DNA from: Desulfosarcina sp.
GTDB lineage: Bacteria > Desulfobacterota > Desulfobacteria > Desulfobacterales > Desulfosarcinaceae
Direction of reading: 5' to 3'
NCBI GenBank assembly: GCA_030642405.1
Contig: DAOWNV010000125.1
Coordinates: 1 to 7,773, forward strand
DNA length: 7,773 nt
Position numbers and translations under genes: made by a program. Below the pieces are notes generated by a model, which saw only the letters and a list, made by a program, of their open reading frames with translations, was not told where the DNA came from and made no database searches. Positions 1 to 4,957 of this stretch are shown in pieces; the first letter of the stretch is position 1; each line of letters opens with the position of its first letter.

Positions 1-161
1 ACCGATTCCGGCGCTGGATCCATCGGATTCCCCATGCCCAGATCGATCACATCCTCACCTTTCCAACGGCGCTCCATCTTCATTTTGTTGATCATCCCGA
101 ACAGGTATGGGGGCAACTGGGACATACGGTTCGAAAACCGGATATTCGTAACATCTTTCAT
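1..161 (-). CDS. PLP-dependent class I/II aminotransferase, N-terminal fragment
   Basis: Only the first 53 codons are in the window; the gene continues past position 1. The start ATG (161-159) is preceded by GAGGA with a short A/T spacer, a good ribosome binding site. The peptide carries QLPPYLFGMINKMKMERR followed by DVIDLGMGNPMDPAPES. This is the N-terminal arm and first beta-strand region typical of fold-type I aminotransferases of the AlaC / LL-diaminopimelate aminotransferase-like group, which transfer an amino group between an amino acid and a 2-oxoacid in the cytoplasm using pyridoxal phosphate. The catalytic lysine and substrate-binding residues lie outside the window, so the substrate cannot be decided; alanine, valine or aspartate are all possible. 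It is preceded by a long, structured untranslated region (see 264-340), so regulation in the leader is possible. The family call is firm; the specific enzyme is not. Confidence 0.88.
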   Translation of the reverse strand, partial: MKDVTNIRFSNRMSQLPPYLFGMINKMKMERRWKGEDVIDLGMGNPMDPAPES

Positions 162-210
162 TTTATCCTCATTCAAGTTGTTGATTAACTGAATATTGGT
201 GATCCAATAG

Positions 211-245
211 AGTATAACATAAAAAAACCCCCGTGGTGCTGTCAA
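211..245 (-). promoter_or_regulatory. Candidate proximal promoter for the aminotransferase gene
   Basis: On the minus strand a perfect TTGACA (245-240) lies upstream of TATGTT (221-216, spacer 18) and of TGTTATACT (219-211), an extended -10 of the form TG-N-TATACT. The TATACT box is 23 bases from TTGACA, too far for a normal pair. Either the weaker TATGTT is the true -10, or the extended -10 works without the -35. Transcription would begin near 204-209, about 45 bases before the start codon. The spacer contains the G5-T7 tract discussed in the findings. Confidence 0.4.
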
Positions 246-263
246 TAGTGCTTAATCGTTTCT

Positions 264-340
264 TTTGCGCTGTTGTTTCGCAAACCTGCCAAGCAGGGGT
301 CTTCAGGACCCGTGAGTGCCAAACCAACCTCACTTTGGTT
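264..340 (-). promoter_or_regulatory. Structured leader candidate: pseudoknot plus three hairpins
   Basis: Read on the minus strand towards the aminotransferase. Stem 1 is AACCAA (340-335) with TTGGTT (327-322). Stem 2 is GTGAG (333-329) with CTCAC (316-312). These interlock with linkers of 1, 1 and 5 bases, which fits an H-type pseudoknot. Directly after come three perfect hairpins: GGGTC/GACCC (311-307 with 301-297), CCTGC/GCAGG (297-293 with 289-285) and TTTGCG/CGCAAA (284-279 with 269-264). Hairpins two and three share base 297. Nearly every base of this 77-base stretch falls in a stem or short loop. I do not recognise it as a known riboswitch class. It could be a cis-regulatory leader, a small RNA, or a DNA-level repeat; the strand choice rests on pseudoknot geometry and the -10 motif at 392-400. 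Confidence 0.4.
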
Positions 341-360
341 GCATAAGATGTGCAGAAAAT

Positions 361-373
361 GATAGAGTCTATC
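361..373. repeat. Perfect short palindrome, operator-like
   Basis: GATAGA-G-TCTATC is a perfect 6+1+6 inverted repeat. It lies on the minus strand about 20-30 bases downstream of the extended -10 at 392-400, where a repressor could act, and upstream of the structured element. No bound protein can be named. Confidence 0.3.
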
Positions 374-391
374 GTGACGGAACACACAGAC

Positions 392-400
392 AGTATAACA
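392..400 (-). promoter_or_regulatory. Extended -10 promoter candidate upstream of the structured element
   Basis: The minus strand reads TGTTATACT, an extended -10 (TG-N-TATACT, five of six matches to TATAAT). The region 17 bases upstream is T-rich but has no clear -35. Transcription would begin near 385 and run through the palindrome, the pseudoknot and the hairpins towards the aminotransferase. The same nine bases occur again at 211-219 in the same orientation, which suggests tandem promoters. Confidence 0.35.
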
Positions 401-450
401 AACTGTAATAAATGAAAAAATCGAAAAACTACTTCGTGCTTACCAAGCAG

Positions 451-947
451 ATGTCGAAATTTTCACGATTTAAGCCCTCAGTCCCCAAATGCTGGCTGTT
501 CGCAGCATCGGGCATAATGTGGTGCATCGTTGGTTTAATGATGTGTACTTCGGGGTAGGCTGGTTGGCCTCTGAGCCATTACCATTGTGCAGAACTATGG
601 GAGTTTTTGGTATTATCCTTGCGTTTCTCGCTTTTCGTAAAGGATTCGGAAAAATTGCAAATAGAAATATCATCCGTTTACGGCGTTTGCCGGAACAAGG
701 ATGTATTTTTGCGTTCCAGGCCTGGAAAAGTTATATCATTATTTTCATAATGATTGTTTTGGGAATCACTCTTCGGCAATCCCCCCTGCCGAAAAGTATT
801 CTTGCCATAATTTACATTACCATCGGAGGTGGCCTTTTTCTGAGCAGCTTCTTCTATTTTAAGCATGTGAGAAGAATCATAAGAACCGCCCGCCTCCGCC
901 ACGCAGCATACATTAAAAAAGCTAAACCCAACCAAGGGATCAACTGA
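451..947 (+). pseudogene. Four-helix membrane protein of unknown function, frameshifted
   Basis: Two adjacent frames together encode one small membrane protein. The first frame (ATG at 451) reads MSKFSRFKPSVPKCWLFAAS, then a hydrophobic helix (SGIMWCIVGLMMC), and stops at TAG 556-558. The second frame continues at once with VGWLASEPLPL and runs to the TGA at 945-947. It has hydrophobic stretches around GVFGIILAFLAF, SYIIIFIMIVLGITL and SILAIIYITIGGGLFLSSFF. The join is at the G4 run 552-555: one extra G, or a -1 slip on GGG, gives a continuous protein of about 165 residues. The pattern (helix, RxxRLxxLPE, FAFQAWKSY, helix, LPKSILAIIY helix) resembles a conserved uncharacterised four-TM family I remember only by appearance. 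An in-frame ATG at 412 would add 13 residues; neither start has a clear ribosome binding site. The 3' end overlaps the opposing gene by 8 bases. Real mutation, sequencing error and recoding are all possible. Confidence 0.6.
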
Positions 948-1608
948 TCGCCATGGATGATTTCTCAATATCCACGATGCGCTCCCCTTTGGTATACTTT
1001 TTCGTCTCGTAACGGGTAATTCCCATGAGCTTCTGGATGATGGTGCTCATACGCTGCACCTGGGATTGGATCTTTTCAATTTTCACATACGCCTTGTCGT
1101 TTTTGTCCATGGTGTACAAAAGTAGTTCCGAGTGACCGGAGATGGCCATCAATGGCTGGTTGAGTTCATGGCAAATGGCTCCAGCAGTTTCAAGCACAGC
1201 CTGGAGTTTTTCGCCGTATATCCGTTCCGCTTCACCTCGGTGGCGGTTCAGCGCTATCTCGATGGATACGATGAGGTTACGGGTTTCAAATGGTTTGACC
1301 ACATAGCCGAAAGGTTCCACATCCTTTGCCCGTTCCAAGGTGGCAGGGTCTGTATAGGCAGTGAGGTAGACAACGGGAAGGTTGAACCGATCCCGAATCC
1401 GGCCGGCTGCTTCGATGCCATCCATTTTCCCTTTCAGCCTGATATCCATGAGCACCAGGTCAGGTCGTAATTCCTCGGCTTTTGCGATGGCCGTCTCACC
1501 GTCATGGGCAACCGCACCTACCTTATAGCCGGATTTTTCAAGGCGGCTTTTGATTTCCTGTGCCACAATACCTTCGTCTTCCACAATTAACAGAGTAGCC
1601 TGTGTCAT
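940..1608 (-). CDS. Response regulator receiver domain fused to HisKA domain, no ATPase domain
   Basis: This 222-residue cytoplasmic protein has a CheY-like receiver at about residues 5-122. The acidic pair is E10/D11 (LLIVEDE), the phospho-acceptor is D55 (LVLMDIRLKG), and T83 and K105 (VVKPFE) complete the site. A helix-rich region from about 125 carries AICHELNQPLMAIS with H147, a HisKA-type H-box, then a second helix ending near 210. No N, G1 or G2 box follows, so it cannot bind ATP as a kinase. It is likely a phosphorelay intermediate or a dimeric receiver. I chose ATG 1608: AAGGA (1619-1615) lies 8 bases upstream, and the kinase gene stops at 1610, one base away, implying translational coupling. 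An upstream ATG at 1641 would add 11 residues and overlap the kinase. No DNA-binding output domain is present. The likely phosphodonor is the kinase encoded just upstream. Confidence 0.85.
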   Translation of the reverse strand: MTQATLLIVEDEGIVAQEIKSRLEKSGYKVGAVAHDGETAIAKAEELRPDLVLMDIRLKGKMDGIEAAGRIRDRFNLPVVYLTAYTDPATLERAKDVEPFGYVVKPFETRNLIVSIEIALNRHRGEAERIYGEKLQAVLETAGAICHELNQPLMAISGHSELLLYTMDKNDKAYVKIEKIQSQVQRMSTIIQKLMGITRYETKKYTKGERIVDIEKSSMAIS

Positions 1609-1609
1609 T

Positions 1610-2541
1610 TTAGTTTTCCTTATATGTTCGTTCAGGAGCATTCAAAACAATGGTGAATTGCGTCCCACCATCCGATTCACTTGTAAATGCCCCCCCCAGT
1701 TGTGAGGTCAACGTATCAACCAACTTTAAGCCCAACGATTGTTTCTTAGTGTCATCAAACGGCCCGGCCATTCCCACCCCGTCATCTTTTACTACGATTT
1801 GCATCCGATGCGCACCCAGCTTTTGAAAAACAATGTCAATTGTTCCATCTTGTTGGGGTTTAAATGCATGCTTTAACGCATTGGATACCAACTCGTTGAC
1901 AATCAATCCGCAAGGCACGGCCATATCCACCCCAAGGGAAATATCGTCTGCCTTTACGTTCATACGGATACGGGCCGGCTCAATGGCGTATGCGTCCCGC
2001 AAATTGGCGGTTAGACCTTTCAGGTAATGTCCGAAATCGATTTTCGCCAGATCATCCGTACCATATAATTGTTCATGGATCAGCGCCATGGACTTTACAC
2101 GGTTTTGGCTTTCCCTGAGGATTTCAACACCTTTGGCATCCTCCATGGAATCCTCTTGCAAATAAAGCAGAGAAGAAACAATCTGAAGATTGTTTTTTAC
2201 CCTGTGATGGATCTCCTTGAGCAGGACCTCCTTTTCAGCCAGGGATTGGCGAAGTTTCTGCTCAGAGTCCAAAAGTTCCTTTTCCGCTATCTGCCGTTCG
2301 AACAACTCCCTTCTGATCTCTTTCGTTTTTTTTTAACCATCCGATTTTGCTGCAAGTAGCCGATAAACATTACGGCCGGCAAAATGGCTACCCATAACAA
2401 AACCCAGAGGCCGTTTTCCGACAGGGGTGACCCACTATCCGCAGCATGGAGAGGCGTCGCAATAGCACACCATGAAACCAATCCACAAAAATGCCTTTTA
2501 GATAGAAGGACGATTGGATTTGTGTTGCACATTACATGCAT
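1610..2541 (-). CDS. Membrane-anchored HisKA_2 sensor histidine kinase, interrupted by a one-base shift at an A9 run
   Basis: The gene is read in two frames. Frame one starts at ATG 2541, overlapping the stop of the ATPase gene as TGATG. It encodes a signal-peptide-like segment (GLVSWCAIATPLHA, cleavage near residue 34), a short outside part and a transmembrane helix (LWVLLWVAILPAVMFIGYL, about 45-63), then VKKK. After the A9 run (2334-2326 on this strand) the frame ends at a TAG near 2287. Frame two continues with TKEIRRELFERQIAEKELL, a charged coiled-coil linker. It then has the H-box LLKEIHHRVKNNLQIV (His about 112/113) of the HisKA_2 family, the N box (IVNELVSNALKHAF), G1 (VKDDGVGM) and G2 (QSLGLKLV), ending at TAA 1610. 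One added A, or a -1 slip on A-AAA-AAA, gives a 310-residue intact kinase. All catalytic motifs are present. There is no recognisable ligand-binding domain; sensing may be through the membrane segment or a partner. A broken gene or a sequencing indel are the alternatives. Confidence 0.75.
2326..2334 (-). other. A9 slippery run at the frame junction of the histidine kinase gene
   Basis: On the coding strand the sequence is GTT followed by nine A and then CGA. The upstream frame reads GTT-AAA-AAA-AAA-CGA and stops 12 codons later; the kinase frame needs ten A (GTT-AAA-AAA-AAA-ACG). The run contains A-AAA-AAA, a known strong -1 slippery heptamer, and is long enough for RNA polymerase slippage. 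A purine-rich AGAAGGGAG lies shortly downstream, not upstream, of the run. Confidence 0.55.
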
Positions 2542-3299
2542 CAGATCAACTGATCCACCCTTTCCACAAGCGAAAAAATCGTTCGAGCCGCTTTGCTACC
2601 GGGAGCCTGCTCGACAAAAGGAACTTGGTTCAAAACAGCCCTTCGCACGGCCTTATCCTCAGGAATACTGCCAAAATGAAACAAGTCCAGATCAAGAAAC
2701 CTTTGGGTCACCCTTTTAATCGTGTTTACGGTATTAACCCCATCCTTGGTTCCCCGTACGGAATTGATTACCAGATTGAACCGGTGGACACCGTGATCTT
2801 TGGAAAGAAGTTTGATCAACGCATATGCATCGGTCATGGATGTGGGATCAGGACTCAACACAAAAATATTGTGGTCGCAAAACAAGTTATACCAAAGAAC
2901 AGATGCGCCGATTCCGGCGGCCGTGTCGATGATTACAAAGTCGAATTCTTCGGCCATCTTATTAATGAGGCCTCCCAGCCGTTCTTGCTGTTCCCCCCCC
3001 AAAGAGACCATTTCCGGGATCCCGGAACCGCCAGGCAGTACAGCCAGTTTGGGACGGGCAAAAATCAAAGCCTGCCTTGGAGAAGTACCGGCCTCCAAAA
3101 TGTCCCGGATATTATTTTTTACCGAAAGGCGCAGCAATACATCCACGTTTGCCAGACCCATATCGCCGTCAACCACCAAAACACGGTAATTTTTCTTTGT
3201 CAGGGCAATGGCAAAATTAACAGTAAAACTGGTCTTGCCGACACCCCCCTTTCCGCTGGTAACGCAAAAGGTTCGCGGCTTTTTATTGCTCAAGGACAT
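2541..3299 (-). CDS. MinD/FlhG-like P-loop ATPase
   Basis: This 252-residue SIMIBI-class ATPase has a deviant Walker A (TSGKGGVGKTS, with signature K17 and K22), a switch I/A' motif LVVDGDMGLANVDVLL (D44, D46) and Walker B FVIIDTAAG (D125). GDMGLANVDVLL is typical of the FlhG/FleN/YlxH branch of MinD proteins, which position flagella or other polar structures. However, the N-terminus before the P-loop is only about 14 residues and lacks the DQAxxLR motif that FlhG uses to activate FlhF. The C-terminus (IFSLVERVDQLI) shows no obvious long membrane-targeting tail. No flagellar gene is nearby. The start ATG 3299 has GGAG (3308-3305) five bases upstream. It is the first gene of a tight operon with the kinase and the receiver protein, so a regulatory or positioning role within that signalling system is likely. 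The substrate to be positioned is unknown. Confidence 0.85.
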   Translation of the reverse strand: MSLSNKKPRTFCVTSGKGGVGKTSFTVNFAIALTKKNYRVLVVDGDMGLANVDVLLRLSVKNNIRDILEAGTSPRQALIFARPKLAVLPGGSGIPEMVSLGGEQQERLGGLINKMAEEFDFVIIDTAAGIGASVLWYNLFCDHNIFVLSPDPTSMTDAYALIKLLSKDHGVHRFNLVINSVRGTKDGVNTVNTIKRVTQRFLDLDLFHFGSIPEDKAVRRAVLNQVPFVEQAPGSKAARTIFSLVERVDQLI

Positions 3300-3489
3300 T
3301 TGTGCTCCATCCGGGGCTTTTTGAGGTTAGTCAAACCGTTTCCTACAATATCGGCATACGACGAAGCTATCTTTAACCTGATCCTAATTATTTGTTACAA
3401 ATTCATCACCCTTTTAAGAAACATTGCCAGCAGAAAGATGATAAGGTCTCTCCTGTGTGGCTCCAAGGAAATTTTGAATTACTATTAAT

Positions 3490-3519
3490 TTGTTGTTCTA
3501 ATAAGTATGTTGATATATT
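3490..3519 (+). promoter_or_regulatory. Candidate promoter of the RND efflux operon
   Basis: TTGTTG (3490-3495) is followed after 18 bases by TATATT (3514-3519). TG at 3511-3512 makes an extended -10 (TG-A-TATATT). Transcription would start near 3526, about 40 bases before the leader ORF. The surrounding DNA is clearly more A+T rich than the flanking genes. The rest of the divergent intergenic region (3300-3566) shows no other strong site; I could not find a convincing minus-strand promoter for the ATPase gene in it. Confidence 0.4.
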
Positions 3520-3531
3520 TTTAGATATATT
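3512..3531. repeat. Direct repeat GATATATT, 12-base period
   Basis: GATATATT occurs at 3512-3519 and again at 3524-3531, separated by four bases. The first copy contains the proposed -10 box and the second covers the predicted transcription start. Two sites roughly one helical turn apart could bind a regulator, but AT-rich DNA gives such repeats easily by chance. Confidence 0.25.
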
Positions 3532-3566
3532 ATTAGGTGCGCCTTCATCACCAATGGAGGCAATTA

Positions 3567-3596
3567 ATGACAAATAATCCATCATATCAAGGCTGA
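3567..3596 (+). CDS. Nine-codon leader ORF upstream of the efflux adaptor gene
   Basis: ATG at 3567 is preceded by GGAGG (3556-3560) with a 6-base spacer, the strongest Shine-Dalgarno sequence in this intergenic region. The peptide is MTNNPSYQG and its TGA (3594-3596) ends two bases before the adaptor ATG at 3599, in a different frame. The adaptor itself has only a weak AAGG (3589-3592). This arrangement fits translational coupling, or a leader peptide that controls pump expression through ribosome stalling. It could also be a chance ORF; the spacing and the contrast in binding-site strength are the only evidence. Confidence 0.4.
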   Translation: MTNNPSYQG

Positions 3597-3598
3597 AA

Positions 3599-4957
3599 AT
3601 GGAACAAAAGGAAAAAAGCAGGCAGAAAAAACATGTGACGATGCGTATCGTCCTCTGCGCTCTTATTCTTCTAATCGGCTGGGTGAGTATGAAAGTGCTG
3701 GCCGGTTTGAAACAACCTCCCTCCGAGACAAAAATTGAAAAACAGACCATCAACGTGATAGCCATGACGGTAGAGGCACAAGACTATCCGATTGTGATAT
3801 CCGGATATGGAGAGGTAAAAGCACTTACTGTCGTGACTCTATCTTCGGAGGTATCCGGGAGGATTAAAAAAACCCATCCGTCACTCAGGGCTGGAAATAT
3901 CATTCCAACCGGGGAGATCATGTTTCAGATCGATCCGGCAGACTATGAAGCAGGTCTTCAGGAAGCGCAGGCGGGTGTATCCCAATGGGAAAACACAGTG
4001 GCCCGCCTGGAAAAACAGCTGGCAATCGATACCCAACGATTGAAAACCCTGGAGCGTAACGCCCAGTTGGCAAAAAACGAGTTTGAACGGACGAAGCGGT
4101 TATATGAAACAAATCGTGTGGGTACGCGATCCGGCGTAGATCAGGCGGAACGCGCATACAACAGCACTTCGGATCAGGCAGACCAGATGGGACAGGCCGT
4201 GAGCCTGTATCCACTGCAGATCCGGGAAACCGAAAGCCGCCTGCTCTCTGCTAAAGCCAGGCTTACTATCGCCGAAACCAACTTGTCGCGCTGTACGGTA
4301 AAAGCGCCTTTTGACGCCCGGGTAAAATCCGTTGCTTTAGAAACCGGTCAATTTGTCTCTCCTGGTCAAAACCTATTGACATTGGCCGATGACACGGTTT
4401 TGGAAATTCAGGTTCCACTTGATAGCAAAAATGCCCGAAAATGGCTACAATTTGAAATACCGGACACTCACCAGCCGTATACGGCCTGGTTTGCCAAACT
4501 TACTCCCGTCCCCTGCTCAATACGATGGACCGAGGATAAAGCGGGAGCAAGGTGGACAGGCACATTGAACCGAGTGGTAAAATTCGACGAGCAGACGCGT
4601 ACCCTAATCGTTGCCATACGGATACCCGCGACATCCGCCATGGAAACAAATGGCCGGACTCTTCCCCTGGTTGAAGGAATGTTTTGTCTTATCGATATAC
4701 CCGGCCATACACTACAGCATGTCTTTCGGTTACCCCGCCACACCGTTAGTTTCGAAAACGAAATATATCTGGTCAATGATGATAACATGCTGAAAACAGT
4801 GGCTGTTTCGGTGGAGCGGATTCAAGGTGAGCACGTTTTCGTCAGCAAGGGCCTTCACAAAGGAGATCGGGTGATCCTGACCCGGCTAATCAATCCCCTG
4901 GAAAATTCCTTATTGAAAATCATCGACCCGGCAACCGTAAAGGAGCCCACCTTGTGA
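3599..4957 (+). CDS. RND efflux periplasmic adaptor subunit (membrane fusion protein)
   Basis: This 452-residue adaptor links an inner-membrane RND pump to an outer-membrane channel. A basic N-terminus is followed by a signal-anchor helix (residues 15-34, RIVLCALILLIGWVSMKVL); no lipobox is seen, so it is probably membrane-anchored. The first half of the lipoyl-like barrel-sandwich is at about 76-113 (LSSEVSGRIKK, then GEIMFQIDPADYEA), and a long alpha-helical hairpin at about 114-228. The second half (CTVKAPFDARVKSV, GQFVSPGQNLLTLAD) is at about 232-264. A beta-barrel follows to about 366, then a membrane-proximal domain (FRLPRHTVSFENEIYLV onward). The order and length are normal for the HlyD/AcrA-like family. 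The start has a weak AAGG six bases upstream and may depend on the leader ORF. The 3' end overlaps the permease gene by four bases (GTGA). Substrate cannot be inferred. Confidence 0.92.
   Translation: MEQKEKSRQKKHVTMRIVLCALILLIGWVSMKVLAGLKQPPSETKIEKQTINVIAMTVEAQDYPIVISGYGEVKALTVVTLSSEVSGRIKKTHPSLRAGNIIPTGEIMFQIDPADYEAGLQEAQAGVSQWENTVARLEKQLAIDTQRLKTLERNAQLAKNEFERTKRLYETNRVGTRSGVDQAERAYNSTSDQADQMGQAVSLYPLQIRETESRLLSAKARLTIAETNLSRCTVKAPFDARVKSVALETGQFVSPGQNLLTLADDTVLEIQVPLDSKNARKWLQFEIPDTHQPYTAWFAKLTPVPCSIRWTEDKAGARWTGTLNRVVKFDEQTRTLIVAIRIPATSAMETNGRTLPLVEGMFCLIDIPGHTLQHVFRLPRHTVSFENEIYLVNDDNMLKTVAVSVERIQGEHVFVSKGLHKGDRVILTRLINPLENSLLKIIDPATVKEPTL

Noticed and set aside
221..234. G5-T7 tract on the minus strand as a simple intrinsic terminator
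   Set aside because: No C-rich arm lies directly upstream to form a compact stem; only the long-range pairing noted in the findings is possible.
312..340. The interlocked stems read as a plus-strand pseudoknot in the leader of the membrane protein gene
   Set aside because: On that strand the final linker is a single base crossing a five-pair stem, which is sterically unlikely; the minus strand fits better.
169..387. 72-codon minus-strand frame starting at 387, ending just before the aminotransferase start
   Set aside because: No ribosome binding site at its start, and it runs through all stems of the structured element. The peptide has no family resemblance. Considered as a leader peptide but unsupported.
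1132..1470. 112-codon plus-strand frame inside the receiver gene
   Set aside because: Antisense shadow of the well-supported receiver domain.
2514..3488. 324-codon open frame on the plus strand opposite the MinD-like gene
   Set aside because: It lies antisense to a gene with clear ATPase motifs; its translation shows no recognisable domain, and no ribosome site precedes it.
3406..3765. 119-codon minus-strand frame across the divergent intergenic region
   Set aside because: It covers the proposed efflux promoter and the start of the adaptor gene antisense. Its hydrophobic stretch is the mirror of the adaptor's signal-anchor.
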